A stretch of DNA of 46,098 nt, taken from positions 1-46,098 of the forward strand of contig JAFXVT010000048.1 of assembly GCA_017534835.1 (NCBI GenBank), written 5' to 3'. Positions within the stretch are counted from its first letter, which is position 1; each line of letters begins with the position of its first letter. The notes under the pieces were generated by a model that made no database searches, was not told where the DNA came from, and was given only the letters and a program-made list of their open reading frames with translations. The DNA is from Ruminococcus sp. Lineage in GTDB: Bacteria > Bacillota > Clostridia > Oscillospirales > Ruminococcaceae. Both the position numbers and the translations under genes were made by a program. Shown here in pieces: positions 33,265-41,502 of this stretch.

Positions 33265-34047
33265 ATGAATATTCGCTCGACAGGCTACGGCTCTGTATAT
33301 GAAAGCGGCTACCGTTTCAGGCGCGGACCCGAAAGCGGAGTCTATCTGCTCGTGCTTGCTCACAGCAGGATATGCTTCCGTTTCGGCGGCAGGAAAGCAG
33401 TGCTCCCCGAGGATACGCTCATTATCTATGACGGCAGCTGCGAGGTGGACTACGCTGCCGAGGACGAAAGCCTTGTATGCAGCTGGGTTGAGTTCGATGC
33501 AGCAGGTGACAGCGAATTCCTTGAGCCGCTCGAGCTGATATACGATCTTCCGCTGCGATTCGCAGATACTGCTTTTATCGCGGAGCTTATGCGGAATATC
33601 ACATCTGAGTATTACTCGATGAACAGTCACAGGCTGAAGATCACGGACGCTATGCTGAAAACACTGCTGCTGAAGGCGGAAGAGCGCTGCACTATGCGTG
33701 AGAGCGGTCAGGCATCGACAGCCGAGCCGCACTACAACCTGCTCATCGAGCTGCGCGAGAAGATATACCGCAATCCGCAGAGAAAGTGGAATGTCGACCT
33801 TATGGCGGCGGATGTGAATATGTCGCGCTCATACTTTCAGCACGTCTACCGCGAGATATTCGGTGTTTCGTGTATGACCGACGTAATAAACGGAAAGATA
33901 GAGAAGGCGAAGGAGATACTCAGCGAGACCGGCTGCACCGTCTCACAGGTCGCGGCGATGTGCGGTTACGACAACGAGGAGCATTTTATGCGCCAGTTCA
34001 AGAAGATAGTCGGAGTCACACCGACCGGCTACAGGAAGAAAAGCTGA
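33265..34047 (+). CDS. AraC-family transcriptional regulator
   Basis: The 260-residue product has an N-terminal cupin-like sensing domain (about 1-150) and a C-terminal double helix-turn-helix: WNVDLMAADVNMSRSYFQHVYREIFG (first) and CTVSQVAAMCGYDNEEHFMRQFKKIVGVTPTGYRKK (second), the AraC hallmark. Members usually respond to sugars or related small molecules. A GGGGGAG ribosome site precedes the ATG. The gene is 65 bases after rqcH with no clear promoter of its own. Its target is unknown. Confidence 0.93.
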   Translation: MNIRSTGYGSVYESGYRFRRGPESGVYLLVLAHSRICFRFGGRKAVLPEDTLIIYDGSCEVDYAAEDESLVCSWVEFDAAGDSEFLEPLELIYDLPLRFADTAFIAELMRNITSEYYSMNSHRLKITDAMLKTLLLKAEERCTMRESGQASTAEPHYNLLIELREKIYRNPQRKWNVDLMAADVNMSRSYFQHVYREIFGVSCMTDVINGKIEKAKEILSETGCTVSQVAAMCGYDNEEHFMRQFKKIVGVTPTGYRKKS

Positions 34048-34094
34048 GCCGCAGAGCAAGTCTGTTGCCCGGATATAACACTTTCCGATAGGTA

Positions 34095-34123
34095 TTGACA
34101 AATATCTGTCACCGTAGTATAAT
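34095..34123 (+). promoter_or_regulatory. sigma-A promoter of metK
   Basis: TTGACA (34095-34100), 17 bases, TATAAT (34118-34123), all consensus, immediately ahead of the SAM-I riboswitch. Confidence 0.92.
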
Positions 34124-34132
34124 TAATTCATA

Positions 34133-34226
34133 CCTTATCAAGAGCGGCGGAGGAAACAGGTCCTGTGAAGCCCGGCAACCTGACATTCAAGGTGCTAAAT
34201 CCTGCGGTATATACCGAAAGATGAGG
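34133..34226 (+). ncRNA. SAM-I (S-box) riboswitch
   Basis: The conserved core is visible: CTTATCAAGAG, GGCGGAGG, GAAGCCCGGCAACCT and AAGGTGCTAAATCCTGC, ending CCGAAAGATGAG. P1 forms between CCTTATC and GATGAGG. Binding of S-adenosylmethionine would stabilise P1 and favour the terminator 22 bases downstream, lowering metK expression when SAM is plentiful. Confidence 0.96.
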
Positions 34227-34247
34227 AACATGAACAAGGTTCAGTAC

Positions 34248-34276
34248 GCGCGTCTTTCCGGACGCGCTTTCTTTTT
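34248..34276 (+). terminator. riboswitch-controlled terminator
   Basis: GCGCGTC, a 6-base loop and GACGCGC, followed by TTTCTTTTT. It lies between the SAM-I aptamer and metK and is the expression platform. Confidence 0.93.
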
Positions 34277-34309
34277 GGTAAGGAAAGATTTATTTTTGGA
34301 GGAAATAAT

Positions 34310-35491
34310 ATGAAAAAGTTCTTTACTTCGGAGTCGGTAACGGAAGGACATCCCGATAAGATCTGCGACCAGATCTCCGATGCTGTTCTCGATGCCATGC
34401 TTGAGCAGGACGAGAATTCCCGTGTTGCCTGCGAGACTATTGTAACTACAGGTATGGTGCTCTGTATGGGTGAGATCTCTACAAAGGCGAGAGTCGACAT
34501 TCCCTCGATCGCACGCAAGGTCATCTCTGACATCGGCTATGACAGAGCAAAATACGGATTCGATGCACACACCTGCTCGGTGCTCACATCTATAGATGAG
34601 CAGTCGCCGGACATCGCTATGGGCGTGGATGAGGCTTTCGAGTACCGTGAGCAGAACAGCGACAGCGACGGTCTCTCAAACGGTGCAGGCGATCAGGGCA
34701 TCATGTTCGGTTATGCCTGCAATGAAACTCCCGAGCTTATGCCGCTACCCATTTCGCTCGCTCACAAGCTCGCTCTCCGTCTCACAGAGGTGAGAAAGGA
34801 CGGCACTCTCCGCTATCTCCGTCCTGACGGAAAGTCACAGGTGACTGTTGAATACGACGACGGCAGACCTGTCCGCGTCGATGCAGTAGTTGTTTCGTCT
34901 CAGCATTCTGCTGATATTTCCCTTGAGCAGCTCAGAAGCGACATCGAGGAGACAGTTATCCGCGAGGTCATCCCGGCTGAGCTTATGGACGAGAATACAA
35001 AAATATTCATCAATCCCACCGGACGCTTCGTTGTGGGCGGACCTCAGGGCGACAGCGGTCTTACGGGACGCAAGATAATCGTTGATACATACGGCGGATA
35101 TTCACGCCACGGCGGCGGAGCATTCAGCGGCAAGGACCCGACAAAGGTTGACCGCAGTGCTGCTTACGCTGCAAGATATATCGCCAAGAATATCGTTGCA
35201 GCAGGTCTTGCTGACAAGTGCGAGGTCCAGCTCTCATACGCTATCGGCGTAGCAAAGCCTATCTCGATACTTGTTGACACATTCGGCACAGGCAAGGCAG
35301 ACGAGGAAAAGCTTGCGGACGCTGTTGCAAAGGTGTTCGACCTCAGACCCTCTGCTATCATCAAGATGCTCAACCTCAGAAAGCCGCAGTACAGACAGCT
35401 CGCTGCATACGGTCATATGGGACGCGAGGACCTCGGTGTTGCATGGGAGAAGACAGACAGAACAGAGGCTCTCAGGGCGGCTGTTCTCTGA
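34310..35491 (+). CDS. metK: S-adenosylmethionine synthetase
   Basis: MetK makes SAM from methionine and ATP. The 393-residue product has [24 protein letters not shown] (about 4-27), the [12 protein letters not shown] loop (about 125-136), [23 protein letters not shown] and [23 protein letters not shown]. Length is normal. A TTGGAGG site precedes the ATG. Expression is under the SAM-I riboswitch, so the enzyme is repressed by its product. Monocistronic, with its own terminator. Confidence 0.98.
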   Translation: MKKFFTSESVTEGHPDKICDQISDAVLDAMLEQDENSRVACETIVTTGMVLCMGEISTKARVDIPSIARKVISDIGYDRAKYGFDAHTCSVLTSIDEQSPDIAMGVDEAFEYREQNSDSDGLSNGAGDQGIMFGYACNETPELMPLPISLAHKLALRLTEVRKDGTLRYLRPDGKSQVTVEYDDGRPVRVDAVVVSSQHSADISLEQLRSDIEETVIREVIPAELMDENTKIFINPTGRFVVGGPQGDSGLTGRKIIVDTYGGYSRHGGGAFSGKDPTKVDRSAAYAARYIAKNIVAAGLADKCEVQLSYAIGVAKPISILVDTFGTGKADEEKLADAVAKVFDLRPSAIIKMLNLRKPQYRQLAAYGHMGREDLGVAWEKTDRTEALRAAVL

Positions 35492-35504
35492 TAAAAGATA
35501 TATT

Positions 35505-35546
35505 AACGGGCTCACTCGGGAATATCCCGGGAGAGTCTGTTTTTTT
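35505..35546 (+). terminator. intrinsic terminator of metK
   Basis: A stem built from GGGCTC/GAGTCT and CTCGGGA/TCCCGGG is followed by TTTTTTT. Confidence 0.88.
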
Positions 35547-35624
35547 GTTCAGTGAGCAGGGTGTACCGACAGATAAAGTTCACAGAAAGTTTACCACTAT
35601 GACCAAATATTGCGGCGGTTGCGG

Positions 35625-35653
35625 TTGAATTTTCAGCAAATCCGTGGTATAAT
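35625..35653 (+). promoter_or_regulatory. sigma-A promoter of the GGDEF protein gene
   Basis: TTGAAT (35625-35630), 17 bases, TATAAT (35648-35653) with an extended TGG. Confidence 0.85.
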
Positions 35654-35715
35654 CATAATAAGAATACTATACGTGGAATGACGCGGCAATAGTAATAGCA
35701 AAGCTGGTGAAATGT

Positions 35716-37596
35716 ATGCTTAACGGACGAAAAATAGTCTCACTATGTACCTCAAGACTGAATGACATCGACAATATCAGGTTCATAATGCAGCTGAACA
35801 AGGGGCTGAAGGAACTGAATGCCTCGCTGTTCATATATAATGTAAATACCGACCTCTACTGGAGCGATGATAATATCCGCGCAGAATCGGCAGTTTTCGG
35901 GCTCGTTGATATGCAGATGACCGATGTGGTCATAGTAATGTACGAGAGAATAAAGAACAAGACCATCACTGACAAAGTCATCGAATCCGCCCACAGACAC
36001 AATGTGCCGGTGATCATCGTCGACGCTCAGCGCGAGGACTGCATCAGCATATGCTTTGATTACAAAAAGGGCTTCGAGGAGGTCGTGCGCCACGTTATCG
36101 AGTTCCACGGAGCTAAAAAGCCGCATTTTCTCGGCGGATTCAAGGGGAATATCTTCTCTGACGAGCGTATGGAGGTATTCAGGAAGGTCATCGAGGAGAA
36201 CGGCATAGAGTTCACCGAGGATATGGTCAGCTACGGAAATTTCTGGGCTAAGCCTGCACGTGAGGCAGCTGAGGCTCTGCTCGCGAAGGGGGATATCCCC
36301 GATGCGATAATATGTGCGAACGATATTATGGCGCTGAACGTCTGTGCTGTGCTTTTTGAGCACGGATACAAGGTGCCGGACGATATTATCGTTACCGGAT
36401 TTGACGGCATCGACGAGATAAACCTTTCGATACCGCGTATGACGTCGAGCTACTGCGGCTGTGCAGCTTCTGTCCCGAGTATAGTTGATGCTTTGACGAA
36501 GCTGTTCAATGATGGCGTAAAGACCGGCAGCTACCTCGTCGAGCCCGAGCTGATAATCAACAGCTCCTGCGGCTGTGACAACAGCGATGATGAGCTGCGC
36601 AACGGTATCATCAGAAGCTTCAATGACCGCTTCTACCGCTATCAGGACGACAGCGTGGTGCTTTCGGCTATCACGGAGAGTATGCAGAGCTGCACCGACA
36701 TCGTCGACTGCGCCTGCAAGCTTTTTACCGACAAGATAAGAGACCTCGTCTGTATCATAAATAAGGAGTGTATCGACTCAAAGAGAAACTATTTCGCCGG
36801 CGGACCGCGTATGGATTTTCCGGAGGAGATGTTCGTTTTCTTCGACAGCGACCTCGCCTCCTTCCGTCAGCGTCCGTTCAAGCGCAGGGACATTATCCCG
36901 AATCTTGACAAGATCGTTGAAAACGGCGATCCGCTGATCTTCAACGTTATCTCATATATGAACGTTCCGCTCGGATATACCTGCTTCCACTTCTCGGACT
37001 ATGATATAGTCGATTTCTGCAAGATACCGCAGATAGTCAATACTGTCGGCAGCGGTCTCGGCGGATATGTGAACCTGAAATATCAGCTCTACCTCACCGC
37101 GCGTATCGAAAGAATGTACAAGTTCGATTCGCTCACGGGGCTGTATAACCGACTCAGCTTCAGCAACGAGTTCGAGCAGCGCAAGCGCAGTCTTATTGGA
37201 CAGAAGGTGCCTGTGACTGTGATACTTGTCGACCTCGACGGACTCAAGTACATAAATGACAACTACGGTCACGGGGCAGGTGATAACGCTATCCGCACAG
37301 TTGCGCAGGCGCTGAAGAGCTCATGTCCGGAGGACGCGATATGCGTCCGTTTCGGCGGAGACGAGATGCTTGCCGTTATAACAGGAAATTGCGTACCCGA
37401 GCAGATAAAGTACGACATAAACCGCAAGCTCAACCGCTATAACACTACGGAGGGCAAGCCGTATCTCATTGCTGCAAGTATGGGCATTTACCGCACCGAT
37501 ACGACGCAGAATACCGATTTCGAGTTCCTCGTAAAGGAGACCGATGCGGATATGTATGCGGAAAAGATAGCAAAGCGCAGACACTTGAATGGATAA
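35716..37596 (+). CDS. LacI-like sensor domain fused to GGDEF diguanylate cyclase domain
   Basis: A 626-residue protein. Residues about 5-290 look like the sugar-binding domain of LacI/PurR regulators (IICANDIMALNV, IIVTGFDGIDEINLS) but there is no helix-turn-helix before it, and no signal peptide or membrane helix, so it should be cytosolic. A middle region of 160 residues (SSCGCDN onward) is unassigned, possibly GAF-like. Residues about 455-620 are a GGDEF domain: DSLTGLYNRLSF, FGGDEML (547-550 GGDE) and a final DADMYAEKIAKR. The motif is GGDEM rather than GGDEF; the catalytic GGDE is kept. It probably makes c-di-GMP in response to a ligand. The ATG at 35716 is preferred over a GTG at 35707. 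Confidence 0.88.
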   Translation: MLNGRKIVSLCTSRLNDIDNIRFIMQLNKGLKELNASLFIYNVNTDLYWSDDNIRAESAVFGLVDMQMTDVVIVMYERIKNKTITDKVIESAHRHNVPVIIVDAQREDCISICFDYKKGFEEVVRHVIEFHGAKKPHFLGGFKGNIFSDERMEVFRKVIEENGIEFTEDMVSYGNFWAKPAREAAEALLAKGDIPDAIICANDIMALNVCAVLFEHGYKVPDDIIVTGFDGIDEINLSIPRMTSSYCGCAASVPSIVDALTKLFNDGVKTGSYLVEPELIINSSCGCDNSDDELRNGIIRSFNDRFYRYQDDSVVLSAITESMQSCTDIVDCACKLFTDKIRDLVCIINKECIDSKRNYFAGGPRMDFPEEMFVFFDSDLASFRQRPFKRRDIIPNLDKIVENGDPLIFNVISYMNVPLGYTCFHFSDYDIVDFCKIPQIVNTVGSGLGGYVNLKYQLYLTARIERMYKFDSLTGLYNRLSFSNEFEQRKRSLIGQKVPVTVILVDLDGLKYINDNYGHGAGDNAIRTVAQALKSSCPEDAICVRFGGDEMLAVITGNCVPEQIKYDINRKLNRYNTTEGKPYLIAASMGIYRTDTTQNTDFEFLVKETDADMYAEKIAKRRHLNG

Positions 37597-37605
37597 TTGA
37601 TATGT

Positions 37606-37638
37606 AAAAGGGCTGTTGAATCACTCAACAGCCCTTTT
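37606..37638 (+). terminator. intrinsic terminator after the GGDEF gene
   Basis: AAAAGGGCTGTTGA and TCAACAGCCCTTTT form a 14-bp stem with A and T runs on either side, so it could act in both directions. Confidence 0.92.
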
Positions 37639-37706
37639 ATGATTTTTCGTGTGCATAATTAGAAATATTACAATACAATATATCAGTTAATGAGCACTAT
37701 ATATCA

Positions 37707-37735
37707 TTGAATCCTGCGAAAATATGGTATATAAT
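37707..37735 (+). promoter_or_regulatory. sigma-A promoter of the pectate lyase gene
   Basis: TTGAAT (37707-37712), 17 bases, TATAAT (37730-37735). About 100 bases of leader follow, holding a hairpin at 37754-37785 (GGGGG/CCCCC enclosing TGTGG/CCACA), which could be an operator or a stabilising 5' stem. Confidence 0.82.
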
Positions 37736-37840
37736 ACGAACATAGGGAAATGCGGGGGATCAGATGTGGATACGCCACACCCCCCAAAGTAAAAATCATT
37801 ATATTCATTACGAAGCTTGGAAATTTGGAGGGAATGAAAA

Positions 37841-40800
37841 ATGAAAAACTCTTTATTCGCAAAGAGGACCGCTGCGGCAGCTTTCTCAGCGGTAATGTCT
37901 ATCACAGCAGCAACAGGTACTATTACAAGTGCGTTCATCACAAACCTCTCTGATACGGCTTTGACAGCCGCTGCAGCTGAAAGCAGCGTGAAGGTGCTTT
38001 CAGCTGTAGGATATGGCGAGGGAATGTATGCAACGTGGTCATCGGTGTCGGGCGCTTCCGGCTACAACGTTTATGTTGACGGCAAGAAGATAGACTCGAT
38101 GCTCATCAGACAGTACCCCGGCTTTATGAGAGCCGATGCGGTAGGTCTGAAGGCAGGCTCGCACACGATGAAGATAGTCCCCATCATCAACGGAAATGAG
38201 GACAGCTCAAAGGCTGGCGAGACAAATGCAACAGCTTCCGCTCACAAGCGCGAGGGCTTCGGCTTTGTGAACGGCTCGTCTTCGGGTGCTTACAACGATG
38301 ACGGTACTCTCAAGAGCAACGCAGCTGTCATTTATGTCACAAATGCAAACAAGGACACAGTAAGCGTATCGCTCCCCGATAAGAACGGAAGTAACGTTCA
38401 GCTCACAGGCGTTCAGAACATCATAACGAATCTCAAGAGCAACAAAAAGGTCGGCCCCGTATGTATCAGATTCATCGGCAATATCACCGACCCGTCCGTC
38501 CTCAACAAGGGAGACCTCTACGTTGATACTGTTACCTGCGGTCTTACTATTGAGGGTATCGGAAGCGATGCAACCTTCAACGGCTTCGGTCTCGTGCTGA
38601 AGAACACATCGAACTGTGAGGTACGCAACATCGGCTTTATGAACTGCAACAGCTCAGAGGGCGATGACTGTGGACTCCAGCAGGGCAACGACCACATCTG
38701 GGTACACAACTGCGATTTCTTCTACGGCGATGCAGGCTCTGATGCTGACCAGGCTAAGGGCGACGGCGCTCTCGATACAAAGAAGTCGTCTTACGTAACT
38801 CACTCCTTCAACCACTTCTGGGACAACGGCAAGTGCAACCTTCAGGGTATGAAGGACGAGACTACGAGCAACTATATAACATATCACCACAACTGGTATG
38901 ATCACTCCGACTCACGTCACCCCCGTATCAGAACGTGCTCTGTTCACGTTTACAATAACTACTTCGACGGCAATGCAAAGTACGGCGTAGGTGTAACGAT
39001 GACATCCTCGTGCTTCGTCGAGAACAACTATTTCCGCAACTGCAAGTACCCCATGCTCAGCTCGATGCAGGGCTCTGATATCGCAACAGGCGGCACATTC
39101 TCCGGCGAGGACGGTGGTATCATCAAGTCCTTCGGCAACGTTATGAGCGGTCAGAAGGCTTTCGTCACCTATCAGCAGAACGGCTCTGACTTCGATGCAT
39201 ATGAGGCTTCCTCGCGCAATGAGAAGGTCCCCTCAAATGTAAAGACGAAGCAGGGCGGCACCACATACAACAACTTCGATACAGATTCGGGCATTATGTA
39301 CAGCTACACAGCCGACAGCGCCGAGAACGTTCCGGCAGTCGTAAAGGCTGGCGCAGGACGTGTTGACGGCGGCGATTTCAAGTGGCAGTTCACTTCCGCT
39401 GACGATGAGGACTATGCTGTAAATTCTGCTCTCAAGAGCGCACTCGTAAATTACAAGGATTCGATCACCGCTATCGGAAGCGGATTCAAGGACGATAACA
39501 CTCCGGCTCCCGTTGTTACTACTACAAAGGATCAGCCTGTCGTTACTACAACTCAGACTCCGGCAGTGACAGACATCCAGACAACTACAACGACTGCAAC
39601 TTCACAGGGCACAGTTACTCCGCCCGCTGTGAACGGGAATGCTCCCTTTACCGGCGATAATGTCATCTACGCTTCACCCAGCGGCGGCGGAGACGGAAAG
39701 ACCGTAAATTCGCCTACAGACGTTCTTACAGCGATAAAGAACGTGCCGGCAGGAGGTTATATCTACCTCCTCGAGGGCACATATAAATACACAGACACCA
39801 TCACGATCGAGGAGTCCAATGCAGGCGCACAGGGCAAGTACAAGACTATCGCTGCTTATCCCGGCGCCAGTGTAAAGTTTGACTTCACAGGTCAGGCTGT
39901 GGGCACCTCTGCAAGAGGCTTCGCGCTTGACGGAAGCTACTGGCACTTCTACGGCTTCACCATTGCCAATGCCGGCGATAACGGTATGCTTCTCTCCGGC
40001 GACAACAACATCATCGAAATGATGGTGTTCGACGGCAACCAGGACACAGGTCTCCAGCTCTCGCGTCTCAATACCTCTTACAATACCATTGCTCAGTGGC
40101 CGACAAACAACCTCATAAAGAACTGCACATCGCGCAATAACTGCGACGATGCCACAATGGAGAACGCTGACGGCTTCGCTGCAAAGCTCACCTGCGGCGA
40201 GGGCAATGTATTCGACGGCTGTATCGCCTACAACAACTCCGATGACGGCTGGGATCTCTACGCTAAGGAAGCGACCGGTCCTATCGGCGTGGTAACTATC
40301 AAGAACTGTATCGCATTCCGCAACGGCTTCACCGAGGGCGGAAAGGGCTACGGCGACTGCGACGGAAACGGCTTCAAGCTCGGCGGCGGCGCTGTAGGTA
40401 CACGCCACAAGGTCGAGAACTGCCTCGCGTTCGAGAACCTCAACTGCGGCTTTACAGACAACAACAACCCGCTCTTCGGCGATATGAAGGACTGCACAGC
40501 CTACAACAACGGTATCGGCGGCAATGGAAAGGGCAACTACTTCGTTTACAGATGCGCTTCCGATGCAACTCTTGTGAACCTTATGTCCTACTACAGCACA
40601 GGCAAGGTTTCTAAGACGAATGCACCCGGCATAAAGCTTGCAACAGACAAGTTCGTCGGCAAGATGACGAATTCTATCCAGTTCAATAACAACGGCAATT
40701 ACTACTACAACAAGAATCAGGTCGATATGACGAGCGGCGCTAAGATAGGCGATGTTGTAAAGCCCGCAGACGGCGACTTCATCTCGCTTGACGTTCCTGC

Positions 40801-41311
40801 TATGGGTACTGATTTCCACAAAGCATGGAGAAACGCTGACGGTTCACCCAAGCCCGGCGGATTCGCAGAGACAAACGGCACATACAAGAGCCTCGGCTAC
40901 CATATGGCTTCCGGCATCTCACAGAAATCTGCTCCGGCAGTATATGCTGACGGTCAGACTCCTCCTGTGACTACAACTACTGAGTCTGCGACAACGACAA
41001 CTACTACTGAGACAACTACAACAACAGCAGAGTCCACAACAACTACTACGACTGAGAGCACGACCACAACTACTGCAACAGTTCCGGTCAATACAGTTCT
41101 CGGCGATGCGAACCTCGATAAAAAGGTTTCTATCTCAGATGCAGTTGCAATTCTCCAGTTCATCGCAAACAAGGACAAGTACGGACTCAATGAGCAGGCA
41201 CTCGACAACGCCGATGTATATGCAAGAGGCGATGGTGTTACAGCAAGAGACGCACTCTCCATTCAGAAGCTTGACGCAGGCGCTATCACATCTCTCCCCG
41301 AGAACGCATAA
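37841..41311 (+). CDS. cellulosomal dual pectate lyase (PL1-PL9-dockerin)
   Basis: A 1156-residue secreted enzyme. After a signal peptide (about 1-48) and a short Fn3-like segment, residues about 130-540 form a PL1 pectate lyase (GLTIEGIGSDATFNG, WVHNCDFF, YHHNWYDHSDSRHPRIR near 348-364 with the catalytic Arg). A Thr/Pro linker leads to a PL9 domain (about 601-1027) with ENADGFAAKLTCGEGN, NNSDDGWDLY and beta-helix repeats. A Thr-rich linker (about 1041-1083) precedes a type I dockerin (GDANLDKKVSISDAVAILQ and ADVYARGDGVTARDALSIQK). It would cleave pectate by beta-elimination while docked on a scaffoldin. A TTGGAGG ribosome site precedes the ATG. Confidence 0.95.
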   Translation: MKNSLFAKRTAAAAFSAVMSITAATGTITSAFITNLSDTALTAAAAESSVKVLSAVGYGEGMYATWSSVSGASGYNVYVDGKKIDSMLIRQYPGFMRADAVGLKAGSHTMKIVPIINGNEDSSKAGETNATASAHKREGFGFVNGSSSGAYNDDGTLKSNAAVIYVTNANKDTVSVSLPDKNGSNVQLTGVQNIITNLKSNKKVGPVCIRFIGNITDPSVLNKGDLYVDTVTCGLTIEGIGSDATFNGFGLVLKNTSNCEVRNIGFMNCNSSEGDDCGLQQGNDHIWVHNCDFFYGDAGSDADQAKGDGALDTKKSSYVTHSFNHFWDNGKCNLQGMKDETTSNYITYHHNWYDHSDSRHPRIRTCSVHVYNNYFDGNAKYGVGVTMTSSCFVENNYFRNCKYPMLSSMQGSDIATGGTFSGEDGGIIKSFGNVMSGQKAFVTYQQNGSDFDAYEASSRNEKVPSNVKTKQGGTTYNNFDTDSGIMYSYTADSAENVPAVVKAGAGRVDGGDFKWQFTSADDEDYAVNSALKSALVNYKDSITAIGSGFKDDNTPAPVVTTTKDQPVVTTTQTPAVTDIQTTTTTATSQGTVTPPAVNGNAPFTGDNVIYASPSGGGDGKTVNSPTDVLTAIKNVPAGGYIYLLEGTYKYTDTITIEESNAGAQGKYKTIAAYPGASVKFDFTGQAVGTSARGFALDGSYWHFYGFTIANAGDNGMLLSGDNNIIEMMVFDGNQDTGLQLSRLNTSYNTIAQWPTNNLIKNCTSRNNCDDATMENADGFAAKLTCGEGNVFDGCIAYNNSDDGWDLYAKEATGPIGVVTIKNCIAFRNGFTEGGKGYGDCDGNGFKLGGGAVGTRHKVENCLAFENLNCGFTDNNNPLFGDMKDCTAYNNGIGGNGKGNYFVYRCASDATLVNLMSYYSTGKVSKTNAPGIKLATDKFVGKMTNSIQFNNNGNYYYNKNQVDMTSGAKIGDVVKPADGDFISLDVPAMGTDFHKAWRNADGSPKPGGFAETNGTYKSLGYHMASGISQKSAPAVYADGQTPPVTTTTESATTTTTTETTTTTAESTTTTTTESTTTTTATVPVNTVLGDANLDKKVSISDAVAILQFIANKDKYGLNEQALDNADVYARGDGVTARDALSIQKLDAGAITSLPENA

Positions 41312-41312
41312 G

Positions 41313-41454
41313 GCGCGGTGTCCGCGCACCGGATACATACAAAAGGCAAGCTCCAGGAAGCGCGGTGTCCGCGCAGCCAGTGTCGCGTCATAGATGATTT
41401 GTAACGAAAGTTATCTCCGCGTATCGGGTGTGTTCATAAGGCAAGCTCCAGGAA
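41313..41454 (+). repeat. two interleaved short direct repeats
   Basis: GCGCGGTGTCCGCGCA occurs at 41313-41328 and 41360-41375; each copy is also an inverted repeat (GCGCGG/CCGCGC). AAGGCAAGCTCCAGGAA occurs at 41343-41359 and 41438-41454. They fill the space between the pectate lyase stop and the shared terminator. No gene is seen here. Confidence 0.85.
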
Positions 41455-41466
41455 TATAATGATATA

Positions 41467-41500
41467 AGAAAAAGAGGACTCTTCGGAGTCCTCTTTTTCT
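41467..41500. terminator. bidirectional terminator between pectate lyase and radA
   Basis: AGAAAAAGAGGACTC, TTCG, GAGTCCTCTTTTTCT is a perfect 15-bp stem with a T run on both strands, placed between two converging genes. Confidence 0.95.
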
Positions 41501-41502
41501 GT

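Noticed and set aside
34095-34313. A 72-codon frame upstream of metK
   Set aside because: It begins at the -35 box of the metK promoter and runs through the SAM-I riboswitch and its terminator; it is not a gene.
35707-35715. GTG start three codons upstream for the LacI-like/GGDEF protein
   Set aside because: The GGTGA that contains the GTG is a better fit as ribosome site for the ATG at 35716.
40970-41095. Thr-codon repeats (ACT/ACA/ACG) as a DNA microsatellite or recombination site
   Set aside because: They encode the Thr-rich linker before the dockerin, which is normal in cellulosomal enzymes.
41313-41454. CRISPR-like spacing of the two repeats
   Set aside because: Only two copies of each unit, unequal spacing, and no cas genes.
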